DNA of 5,842 nt from Pseudomonadota bacterium (GTDB lineage: Bacteria; Pseudomonadota; Alphaproteobacteria; Rhizobiales; Rhizobiaceae). Below the pieces are notes generated by a model that worked only from the letters and a program-made list of their open reading frames with translations, was not told the DNA's origin and ran no database searches. The stretch's first letter is position 1. Every line of letters starts with the position of its first letter. Below, piece after piece: positions 1 to 5,806 of this stretch. The translations under genes and the position numbers were made by a program. The DNA lies in assembly GCA_023433855.1 (NCBI GenBank), contig JAEYTV010000245.1:1-5842 (forward strand). The letters run 5' to 3'.

Positions 1-1022
1 CCGTTCATCTTCATTGCCCGCACGGTGGCAACGATCACCGCCGCCGCCGGCTTCAGACCCGCCTTGCGGCACTTGATGTCGAAGAACTTTTCCGCGCCGA
101 GGTCGGCGCCGAAGCCGGCTTCGGTCACGACATAGTCGGCGAGCTTCAGCGCCGTCGTGGTGGCGACGACGGAGTTACAGCCATGCGCGATGTTGGCGAA
201 GGGGCCGCCATGCACGAAGGCGGGATTGTTCTCGAGCGTCTGCACGAGGTTCGGCTGCATGGCGTCCTTCAAGAGCACGGCCATGGCGCCAGGGGCCTTG
301 AGGTCGCGGGCGTAGACCGGGCTCTTGTCGCGGCGATAGGCGACGATGATGTCGCCGAGGCGTTTTTCCAGATCCTTGAGGTCGGTCGCCAGGCAGAGGA
401 TCGCCATGACCTCCGACGCCACGGTGATGTCGAAACCGGCTTCGCGCGGAAAACCGTTGGCGACGCCGCCGAGCGACACGATGATGTCGCGCAGCGCTCG
501 GTCGTTCATGTCCATGACGCGGCGCCAGGCGACGCGGCGAATGTCGATGCCGAGTTCGTTGCCCCAGTAGATGTGGTTGTCGATCAGCGCCGACAGCAGA
601 TTGTGCGCGGTGGTGATGGCGTGGAAGTCGCCGGTGAAGTGGAGGTTCATGTCCTCCATCGGCACCACTTGGGCGTTGCCGCCGCCGGCTGCGCCGCCCT
701 TCATGCCGAAGTTCGGCCCGAGCGATGCCTCGCGGATGCAGACGACTGCCTTCTTGCCGATGCGGTTCAGCCCGTCGCCGAGGCCGACGGTGGTGGTCGT
801 CTTGCCTTCGCCTGCCGGGGTCGGGTTGATGGCGGTGACGAGGATGAGCTTGCCGTCCTTGCCGTTCTTCTTGGAGGCGATGAAGTCGGCCGACACCTTC
901 GCCTTGTCGTGGCCGTAGGGCAGGAGATGCTCGGGCGGGATGCCGAGCTTGGCGCCGATCTCCATGATCGGCTTCTTCTTTGCCGCGCGGGCGATCTCGA
1001 TGTCGGATTTCACTTCGGCCAT
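1..1022 (-). CDS. fhs: Formate-tetrahydrofolate ligase, N-terminal part (cut by window edge)
   Basis: This enzyme (10-formyltetrahydrofolate synthetase) makes 10-formyl-THF from formate, THF and ATP in the cytosol, feeding one-carbon units into purine and formyl-Met-tRNA synthesis or assimilating formate. The reading frame starts [14 protein letters not shown] at 1022 and stays open to base 1: 340 codons of a family usually about 555-560 residues long, so roughly the C-terminal 40% lies outside. Visible family landmarks are the ATP-binding P-loop TPAGEGKT (residues 68-75), the glycine-rich signature [14 protein letters not shown] (106-119) and [17 protein letters not shown] (120-136). The end of the visible part, ATVRAMKMN, also fits the family. 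ATG is chosen because GAGGGA lies 8 bases upstream (1031-1036) and no family sequence is missing. The gene runs divergently from the 1388 operon. No frameshift or missing key residue is seen in the visible part. Confidence 0.97.
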   Translation of the reverse strand, partial: MAEVKSDIEIARAAKKKPIMEIGAKLGIPPEHLLPYGHDKAKVSADFIASKKNGKDGKLILVTAINPTPAGEGKTTTTVGLGDGLNRIGKKAVVCIREASLGPNFGMKGGAAGGGNAQVVPMEDMNLHFTGDFHAITTAHNLLSALIDNHIYWGNELGIDIRRVAWRRVMDMNDRALRDIIVSLGGVANGFPREAGFDITVASEVMAILCLATDLKDLEKRLGDIIVAYRRDKSPVYARDLKAPGAMAVLLKDAMQPNLVQTLENNPAFVHGGPFANIAHGCNSVVATTTALKLADYVVTEAGFGADLGAEKFFDIKCRKAGLKPAAAVIVATVRAMKMN

Positions 1023-1116
1023 GACGGCGTTCCCTCGGACTGACGGTTGTGGCGGTGCGGACTGCGGTTTCGGATGGGCCGGGCGACGGGGACCGGCGCG
1101 AAAGAATTGCGCGGCG

Positions 1117-1145
1117 ATCTAAGCTTGCCGCGGCGGCCTCGTCAA
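1117..1145 (-). promoter_or_regulatory. Probable sigma70-type promoter of fhs
   Basis: Reading the minus strand, a -35 box TTGACG (1140-1145) is followed by a 17-base spacer and a -10 box TTAGAT (1117-1122). Both boxes are close to consensus and the spacing is ideal. Transcription would start near 1110, giving a leader of about 88 bases before the fhs ATG. I see no recognisable riboswitch in that leader. The assignment is by pattern only. Confidence 0.6.
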
Positions 1146-1387
1146 CCGGCATGCAAAATTGTTTCCCTGCAAGAAACTATCGCCTGCCGGCGCTATGTCC
1201 TTCGCCGGCCCGGCTGCGTGGCGCATAGAGCCCGAGCCATGCCCGCCGCGCCGTCTCAAAACAGGCGCGAAATGAGCGAAAAGCGACAATGAAGCTCTAC
1301 AATCATAAGGTGCATAAATTCCTATTTACAAACCAAGGTTGAAGTTGCATCCTGCCTGCAACCAATCGGGTAACTGGGGAGTGCGCG
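1146..1387. other. Divergent intergenic region upstream of the membrane/exported protein operon
   Basis: No convincing gene lies here; short open frames lack ribosome binding sites and family likeness. The part from about 1283 to 1345 is AT-richer than the surroundings and probably carries the promoter of the plus-strand operon. The best -10 candidate is TACAAT at 1298-1303, but no good -35 stands at the right distance, so no promoter is called. The perfect inverted repeat at 1344-1362 is listed separately. Confidence 0.4.
1344..1362. promoter_or_regulatory. Short inverted repeat, possible operator or leader hairpin
   Basis: GTTGCA (1344-1349) and TGCAAC (1357-1362) are perfect inverted 6-base arms around a 7-base spacer, ending 25 bases before the ATG at 1388. 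The position would suit a repressor operator or a small leader hairpin for the two-gene operon. Arms this short can arise by chance. Confidence 0.25.
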
Positions 1388-1756
1388 ATGTCGAGAGAGG
1401 TAACGACGAACGATACTTACCTTGACAAGGTCAAGAAACTAATACCGGCAGAGGTCAGCGCCGCGTTCCTGGCGATCAACGCATCGATCCCGCTCGATGA
1501 CCGGAATCTTCGATTTGTCATCATCTTCTTCGTGGTCCTCATCCCGATCTGTGCGCTCTATCTGCGAAAGCTGGAAAATGTCACCAGCATCCGCCAGGTG
1601 CTGTTCACCAGCGGGATCGCCTTTCCGATATGGGCGTTGAACATAGCGGTCGACCGTCTGGAGTTCATGAGCAGCAAACTGTTCCTGCCGTCGGCCCTCC
1701 TCATTCTGGTTACACTACTCGTTCCGCTCGTCGCAAAAGGCGAGCCGACCCCATGA
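1388..1756 (+). CDS. Small three-helix inner-membrane protein of unknown function
   Basis: A 122-residue protein I cannot assign to a named family with confidence. The N-terminal 30 residues form an amphipathic segment with the phrase KLIPAEVSAAFLAI (residues 17-30). From memory, IPAEV followed by a helix recurs in small bacterial membrane proteins of unknown role. Three hydrophobic stretches follow, at about residues 42-59, 70-88 and 98-116, consistent with an integral membrane protein. The ATG is supported by GGGGA about 8 bases upstream. Its stop codon overlaps the start of the next gene (ATGA, 1753-1756), so the two are almost certainly co-transcribed and translationally coupled. Base composition and codon use are less GC-biased than in fhs or the 2622-5144 genes, suggesting an accessory or acquired unit. 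Confidence 0.8.
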   Translation: MSREVTTNDTYLDKVKKLIPAEVSAAFLAINASIPLDDRNLRFVIIFFVVLIPICALYLRKLENVTSIRQVLFTSGIAFPIWALNIAVDRLEFMSSKLFLPSALLILVTLLVPLVAKGEPTP

Positions 1757-2562
1757 CGTCGCATCGAGACGGATTTCGAAGGATCGCATTGGCAGCATCC
1801 TGCGTTGCGATGTTCCTTCAACCGGCGCACGCGAACAGGATTCTTCGGTCGAACTTCTATGAGAACACTGGGCTTGGGTCATTGGCGCATTTGCCGAACT
1901 CGAAGACCGAGTCCGCTGCGCGAGGAGCGCTGGCGGTAGTCGATCTGACAGGGGAACAATGCATCAGACTGCCGAGCACGGGTCCTCAATATTTTCTCAT
2001 CAACCATTATGACGAAGGCCTCCAGGGAGAGGTCGGATATTTTTCCGTCAGAATTCTTTATGAGTACGCGTCCGAGGAAGAACCTGCGGAGCATTACGTC
2101 GGTATTCATCTGCAGCGAAATGGCAACTGGTTTGACGAAACAGGCACGCAATCGACCGGCCGATACGAGTGGGCTTCCGATCGCGCCGGGACTATGACTG
2201 GTCAAACATTCATGGACCTTCACAATCCCTCCGGGGAGAAGGCGGCCGACAGATTTAAGGAACTGCAGTCATCGGTCGGCAACTGGCATATGAAGCCGAC
2301 GGCTGAAAGTGAAAGTTCATGGAGCGACCGGTATCTGTATGGTCCGCTGCTGAGGGCGTATCTCAGAGAAGACGTGACGGCGATCAGCGCCCGGATGATC
2401 CGTTTCACCGCGACTGCAAGTATCTGGAGTTCCAGTCCGGTGGTCTTCTGGCTCGATCCGCGCGGAGCAAAGGCGGCAACCATATTGATCGACGCGCCCA
2501 GGCACCCCGGAGCGCCGGCGAGACTTGTCTACGGCGTGATCTTTGGAGGAACTTGCCCCTAA
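1753..2562 (+). CDS. Exported protein of unknown function, coupled to the small membrane protein
   Basis: A 269-residue protein with a clear Sec-type signal peptide: basic MTSHRDGFRR, a hydrophobic core IALAASCVAMFL, and an AHA-N cleavage site after about residue 27. The mature part is about 242 residues, mostly polar and rich in aromatic residues, with short alternating strands that suggest a beta-rich fold. It has no further membrane segment. It holds only two cysteines, 70 and 268, which could form one disulfide in the periplasm. I recognise no catalytic motif. The frame is open further upstream to an ATG at 1630, but the start at 1753 is preferred because it places the signal peptide at the N-terminus and gives the typical ATGA overlap with the previous stop. 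The nearest purine-rich sequence (AAAGG, 1736-1740) is rather far away, which fits translation by coupling. The gene ends 59 bases before the convergent DUF2333 gene. Confidence 0.82.
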   Translation: MTSHRDGFRRIALAASCVAMFLQPAHANRILRSNFYENTGLGSLAHLPNSKTESAARGALAVVDLTGEQCIRLPSTGPQYFLINHYDEGLQGEVGYFSVRILYEYASEEEPAEHYVGIHLQRNGNWFDETGTQSTGRYEWASDRAGTMTGQTFMDLHNPSGEKAADRFKELQSSVGNWHMKPTAESESSWSDRYLYGPLLRAYLREDVTAISARMIRFTATASIWSSSPVVFWLDPRGAKAATILIDAPRHPGAPARLVYGVIFGGTCP

Positions 2563-2621
2563 CGTGACGAGCCTGCGTTCATCGCCTCGCTCCAGCCCTC
2601 CACTCCAAGCGAGACAAGCGC

Positions 2622-3818
2622 TCAGCGATCGAGGACCGACCGGATCTCGACGATTTGCGAGCGCGCCCGCAGCAGGTTGAATCCCATCGTCGCGAGGTGG
2701 GAGGGGAAGATGAAGCTCGACTCGTTGCCGTTGGAGATGAGCCAGGGCTGCATGTTGAGCGCATCGCGCATCTGGACGATCAGCGTATCCCACAGGGTGG
2801 TGATGTTGCGCTCCCTGACCACCGCGGAGAAGTCCAGGCGGGCAGCGGTCAGGATGCCGTAGTAGGCGTAGAGCTGGCCGTAGGCGAACCAGAAGCGGTC
2901 ATCGGCGCGCGGATCGAACCATCCTGCGTCGGAGTATTCGATCTGTCCGCGCAGGATGTCCGAGGTGGAGCCCATGTCGCCTGCGATGCGGTCGAGAAAC
3001 AGAAGCAGGTTGTCGGCGCGCGCGTCGAACGTGACCTGGCATCGCACCAGGCTGGAATTGTATGCGCGCAGCCTCTGGATTGCATCGCGGTAGACGCTCG
3101 GCGTCGGACGGGTCGGACCGCGCAGGCCGATGTACCAGGCGTCCTCGTCCCAGGCGAGCGCGGTGCGCGCGTCCTGCAGGTTCTGGTCGATGCGCGAGGT
3201 GCCGCGGGCGCGGCCGAGCGTATCCACCAGCTCGGTGGTCGTGCGCCGCATGACCTGGTTGATGCCGAGCTGGAAGGCAGCCTTGTTGTCGAAGAAGGGC
3301 GTGTTGCGCCATGGAATGCCGAAGAGGCCGAGCTTCGACGCCAGCATGGAGGAGATCCACGCATTCTGGTTGACGTTGAAGTCGACCAGATAGGCGGTCA
3401 TCTCCGCGATCTCGGAGCGCTTGCAAGTCTGCTGCGCGGGCGCCGTGGGGGCGGCCGGTTGTGTCGTTGTCCCGCTTCCGGGCTGCTGCGTTCCGGTCGC
3501 CGTCGCCTGTGAGGGCGGGCTGATCGGATCGCCGGCCAGGACGTTGGCGGTTTGCGGCGCGGTGGAGGCTTCAACGATGCCGGCCGGATAGTCCGGATTA
3601 AAATTGTTCCAGAACTGGGTGACGTAGAAGAAATACCCGTAGGCCACGACGATGGCCGCGAGGACGAGGCCGAGCACGGATTTCAGGATCCAGCCGCGCT
3701 GCGTGTACCAGCGGCCGGCCCACATGAAGGGCCAGAGAATAATGCCGATGACGAAGCCGATGCCGCGGCCGATCCACTGGAAAACCCGGGTGAAGAAATT
3801 CACGATCGGATCGAGCAT
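2622..3818 (-). CDS. DUF2333 family membrane-anchored protein
   Basis: A 398-residue protein matching what I know of the DUF2333 family, which has no established function. The N-terminus has a hydrophobic, aromatic-rich segment (about residues 16-33, GIGFVIGIILWPFMWAG) and a second, stronger transmembrane helix (about 45-66, LKSVLGLVLAAIVVAYGYFFYV). A low-complexity linker rich in Pro, Thr, Gln, Ala and Ser (about 98-131) follows, then a mostly helical domain (about 132-398) that would sit in the periplasm if the N-terminus is cytoplasmic. Family-like stretches include LVDFNVNQNAW (144-154), the SKLGLFGIPWRNTPFFDNKAAFQ region (161-183) and the NGNESSFIFPSHLATMGFN region (363-381). Two cysteines, 132 and 260, lie in this domain. 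ATG at 3818 is supported by AAGGGGA 7 bases upstream. It lies 39 bases downstream of the 428-aa gene on the same strand, so the two probably form an operon. Confidence 0.9.
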   Translation of the reverse strand: MLDPIVNFFTRVFQWIGRGIGFVIGIILWPFMWAGRWYTQRGWILKSVLGLVLAAIVVAYGYFFYVTQFWNNFNPDYPAGIVEASTAPQTANVLAGDPISPPSQATATGTQQPGSGTTTQPAAPTAPAQQTCKRSEIAEMTAYLVDFNVNQNAWISSMLASKLGLFGIPWRNTPFFDNKAAFQLGINQVMRRTTTELVDTLGRARGTSRIDQNLQDARTALAWDEDAWYIGLRGPTRPTPSVYRDAIQRLRAYNSSLVRCQVTFDARADNLLLFLDRIAGDMGSTSDILRGQIEYSDAGWFDPRADDRFWFAYGQLYAYYGILTAARLDFSAVVRERNITTLWDTLIVQMRDALNMQPWLISNGNESSFIFPSHLATMGFNLLRARSQIVEIRSVLDR

Positions 3819-3857
3819 TCCGGCGTCCCCTTGGTTTCCGGGCCTGTGCGGGATGGT

Positions 3858-5144
3858 CTAGTCGACCAACCCATAGAGGCGCGCACGATAGCCCGCCTCG
3901 TCTCTCAGATATGTGGTTTTCAGCGTGTCGACAACATGGGCGCGCCAGAGTTCCGGCCAGCTTTCGTAGTCCTGGTAAAAACCCTGCTTGTTGAAGATGT
4001 ACTTCGAGACGAAATCGGACGGCACGAAATCCGAGATCAGCCGGTTGGTGAGCCAGGCGTCGGGATGGTCCGGCTTGGCCCGCACCACCAGGAAACGATG
4101 CAGCGGGAAGACCTCTTCCAGCTTGAGCTGGCCGTACTGCGCGATCTCGCGTTTCGCGGCGTTGAGGAAGGGGAAGGTGCCTTCGCTGGCGATCAGCTCG
4201 GCGTTGGAGTGGATCCAGGTCTGCAGCCAGACCTTGTCGACCTGCCGGAGATCGAGCTTGGGTTCGGTGTCGCGGATGAGACTCCTGATCGCCATCTCGG
4301 CGCGATGCTCGAGATAGCCCGAGGTTTCCAGCCAGGAGGCGCGCGGCAGCTCGATGCGGCCGGTCGAGGCGAGGAAGCGGAAGACGCGGTCGGCGTCGCG
4401 GATCGACAGATAGCTCACCTGCCATGGCCGCGAGGGGCGGAAGCCGGGCGTGGCGGGATCGGAGATGACGGTGGTCATGTCCTTGTCGATGAAGACGTAG
4501 AGCCCGCCGAAATGGCTGGTCCAGAAGGCGTTGTGGCGGAAGATCACCTGGTCGGGGACCAGGGCGTTCTCCCTGATGTCGCCGGTGACCTTCGCCAACT
4601 CCACCATGCGGTTCAGCATGTTGTCATCGCGCCAGGCATCCGGTTCCTGCTTCAGCCGGTTGACCAGACGGCCGAGCTCGGACGCCTTGCCGAGCACGTC
4701 TTCCGCCGACAGCACGCGGAACTCGACCTGGTTGATGGAGATTAGGTCCTCGATGTCCTCGACCTTTGAGACGGAATCCTCGATCTCGCCGTAGATCACG
4801 TCCTTGATGGTGAGGGCGTCGATGGCGCGGGCGTTCTTCTCGAAGAACTCGTAGACGAGCTGCGAGGTGTTGGAGAAGGCGGTGTGGACGACCGGCAGGT
4901 CCTGCTGCGAGGGCGTCAGGATGATGAAGCGGCGGTTGATCTCGTTGGGGTCGAGATACTGGTAGTCGCCGAGCTCCTCCGCCACCTGCTGCGAGAAGCC
5001 GGTGCGATCGATCTCGAAGGATTTGAGGGCGGTCGGCTTCAGGCCAAAGGCGACGAGCGCCTTGTTGTAGCGCTCGATGAGATGCGGCTCCTCGACGGGC
5101 AGGAGGCGGCCGTAGATGAGCTCGTTGTCGCGCAGGAGGTCCAC
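3858..5144 (-). CDS. Conserved soluble protein, probably DUF6638 family
   Basis: A 428-residue protein without signal peptide or membrane segment, so probably cytosolic. I believe it is the family catalogued as DUF6638, found in Hyphomicrobiales next to DUF2333 genes; that name is from memory and no biochemical role is known to me. Conserved-looking stretches are MDLLRDNELIYGRLLPVEEPHLIERYN (1-27), the NRRFIILTPSQQ strand (70-81), an acidic helical part (118-150), FRHNAFWTSHFGGLYVFID (202-220) and the C-terminal FNKQGFYQDYESWPELWRAHVVDTL region (384-408). The start is GTG at 5144: the conserved-looking N-terminus begins there, GGGGAG stands 8 bases upstream, and no in-frame ATG occurs until about residue 176. 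That ribosome binding site lies inside repeat A. No in-frame stop appears just upstream, so a longer form cannot be excluded, but it would consist of translated repeat. The DUF2333 gene follows after 39 bases. Confidence 0.88.
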   Translation of the reverse strand: MDLLRDNELIYGRLLPVEEPHLIERYNKALVAFGLKPTALKSFEIDRTGFSQQVAEELGDYQYLDPNEINRRFIILTPSQQDLPVVHTAFSNTSQLVYEFFEKNARAIDALTIKDVIYGEIEDSVSKVEDIEDLISINQVEFRVLSAEDVLGKASELGRLVNRLKQEPDAWRDDNMLNRMVELAKVTGDIRENALVPDQVIFRHNAFWTSHFGGLYVFIDKDMTTVISDPATPGFRPSRPWQVSYLSIRDADRVFRFLASTGRIELPRASWLETSGYLEHRAEMAIRSLIRDTEPKLDLRQVDKVWLQTWIHSNAELIASEGTFPFLNAAKREIAQYGQLKLEEVFPLHRFLVVRAKPDHPDAWLTNRLISDFVPSDFVSKYIFNKQGFYQDYESWPELWRAHVVDTLKTTYLRDEAGYRARLYGLVD

Positions 5145-5147
5145 TAT

Positions 5148-5158
5148 TCCTTCTCCCC
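5148..5158 (-). promoter_or_regulatory. Ribosome binding site of the 428-aa gene, embedded in repeat A
   Basis: On the minus strand GGGGAGAAGGA precedes the GTG start at 5144; GGGGAG (5153-5158) is at the ideal 8-base distance. These bases form one arm of the 12-base-pair hairpin of repeat A (5149-5174), so in the transcript the Shine-Dalgarno sequence can be sealed in a stem if the hairpin forms. Confidence 0.6.
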
Positions 5159-5174
5159 GTTCACGGGGAGAAGG
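5149..5174. repeat. REP-like palindrome A (CCTTCTCCCC type)
   Basis: Two 12-base arms, CCTTCTCCCCGT (5149-5160) and ACGGGGAGAAGG (5163-5174), pair perfectly around a 2-base centre. This is the CTTCTCCCCGT variant common in rhizobial intergenic regions. It differs from palindromes B, C and D by a compensated T-A for C-G pair at the third stem position and lacks their CCCCTCACCCTT tail. It sits directly against the GTG start of the 428-aa gene. Confidence 0.85.
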
Positions 5175-5203
5175 TGCCTGCGGCGCCGTGCGCGTAGTAG
5201 TTG

Positions 5204-5245
5204 CCCCTCACCCTTGCCCTCTCCCCGTGAAGAACGGGGAGAGGG
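5204..5245. repeat. REP-like palindrome B with CCCCTCACCCTT tail
   Basis: A 13-base tail CCCCTCACCCTTG (5204-5216) leads into 12-base perfect arms, CCCTCTCCCCGT (5217-5228) and ACGGGGAGAGGG (5234-5245), around the loop GAAGA. It is a direct repeat of copy D, differing at one tail base, and an inverted repeat of copy C. As RNA either strand gives a stable hairpin. Confidence 0.88.
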
Positions 5246-5325
5246 GTTCGCGAGCGTCGATCTTGCACCGTTCACCCCTGCCGCCTGGCAGAAAAGGTGG
5301 CGAGTGAGGCTCGGCGATGACGTCC
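5246..5325. other. Spacer between inverted repeats B and C
   Basis: Eighty bases with no gene. They contain a small perfect hairpin, CTGCC (5278-5282) and GGCAG (5287-5291) around GCCT. This resembles the GGCAGG-type sequence that often accompanies these palindromes in rhizobial repeat mosaics, by memory. No convincing promoter for the minus-strand genes is seen. Confidence 0.35.
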
Positions 5326-5367
5326 CCCTCTCCCCGGTCTTGACGGGGAGAGGGTAAGGGTGAGGGG
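5326..5367. repeat. REP-like palindrome C with tail, left flank of the DUF559 gene
   Basis: Eleven-base arms CCCTCTCCCCG (5326-5336) and CGGGGAGAGGG (5344-5354) enclose a 7-base loop, followed by the tail TAAGGGTGAGGGG (5355-5367). It is inverted relative to copies B and D. Bases 5343-5371 are a perfect inverted match of 5797-5825 beyond the other end of the DUF559 gene. The DUF559 stop codon lies 12 bases from the tail. Confidence 0.88.
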
Positions 5368-5379
5368 CAGCAGAGAGGT

Positions 5380-5793
5380 TCAATTGATGATCTCCCGGTA
5401 ATTCGCTGCGGGCATGAAGCGCAAATCCGGCGCTACGACGGCATCCAGCCGTCGGTCCAATGCTGCAAGGATCGTATCAACGACCGCATCAAGTTCCTTC
5501 AGCGCATCGACATTCCAGAAACGCAACACCGACCAGCCTTGCTCGACCATGAACCGATCGCGCCTGCGGTCATAGTCACTGTCTGCATGTTGGCTGCCGT
5601 CCAATTCGATGACCAGATGCTCTTCCCGACAGGCGAAATCGGCAAAGTAGGGGCCGATCGACAGTTGTCTGGTGAATTTTGCGCCTTCAAGCTGGCGATT
5701 CTTGAGCGCAGACCACAGCGCGCGCTCCGCGTCGTTATCGGCCTTGCGGAGCGAACGGGCGCGATTGGTGCGTGCGGTCTGCGGTCCGCGCAT
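5380..5793 (-). CDS. DUF559 protein with Vsr-like nuclease fold
   Basis: A 137-residue protein of the DUF559 family, small proteins with the Vsr/PD-(D/E)XK nuclease fold; the cellular role is unsettled. Family marks are an N-terminal ARSLRKADNDAERALWSALKNRQL helix pair (12-35), GAKFTRQLSIGPYFADF (37-53) with the conserved Asp52, the core LVIELDGSQH (60-69) with Glu63, Asp65 and His69, then YDRRRDRFMVEQGWSVLRFWN (74-94). The acidic core residues are intact, so an active nuclease is plausible. About 25 residues after the usual domain are not recognised. ATG at 5793 is preferred because GAGGGG (5801-5806) lies 7 bases upstream. A GTG at 5808 would add five residues (MRGSA) but falls inside the repeat and is less likely. 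The ribosome binding site comes from the tail of repeat D, and the stop lies just inside repeat C, so gene and repeats look like one unit. Confidence 0.88.
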   Translation of the reverse strand: MRGPQTARTNRARSLRKADNDAERALWSALKNRQLEGAKFTRQLSIGPYFADFACREEHLVIELDGSQHADSDYDRRRDRFMVEQGWSVLRFWNVDALKELDAVVDTILAALDRRLDAVVAPDLRFMPAANYREIIN

Positions 5794-5800
5794 GGCGCTG

Positions 5801-5806
5801 CCCCTC
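5801..5806 (-). promoter_or_regulatory. Ribosome binding site of the DUF559 gene, within the tail of repeat D
   Basis: GAGGGG on the minus strand, 7 bases before the ATG at 5793, is part of the conserved tail shared by copies B, C and D. It decides the start between ATG at 5793 and the in-frame GTG at 5808. Confidence 0.6.

Noticed and set aside
1023..1116. Folate (THF) riboswitch in the fhs leader
   Set aside because: The leader does not show the conserved sequence blocks I recall for either THF riboswitch class, and no clear multi-stem fold was found by eye.
175..1152. Long open frames overlapping fhs on both strands (minus 175-1152 and plus 183-1043)
   Set aside because: They are out-of-frame or antisense shadows of fhs, made possible by GC-rich third positions. 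Their products are Arg/His- or Val/Ala/Asp-rich with no domain, while the fhs frame carries all family motifs.
1630..1752. Upstream extension of the exported protein to an ATG at 1630
   Set aside because: It would bury the signal peptide 41 residues inside and overlap the membrane-protein gene by 127 bases. The ATG at 1753 gives the usual ATGA coupling.
2586..2613. Possible bidirectional terminator between the convergent genes (CTCGCT and AGCGAG arms)
   Set aside because: The stem is only 6 bases with a 16-base loop and no T-run on either side, so it is not a convincing intrinsic terminator.
3552..4745. A 397-codon plus-strand open frame antisense to the 428-aa and DUF2333 genes
   Set aside because: It spans two genes and the gap between them and is rich in Glu, Gly, Val and Asp as expected from reverse-complemented GC-rich coding DNA. 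It lacks a domain, and the minus-strand frames have clear family features and ribosome binding sites.
5144..5383. Short open frames running through the repeat region 5116-5383 on both strands
   Set aside because: They are translations of the palindromes themselves (Pro/Leu/Ser/Arg-rich), without starts supported by binding sites or any domain.
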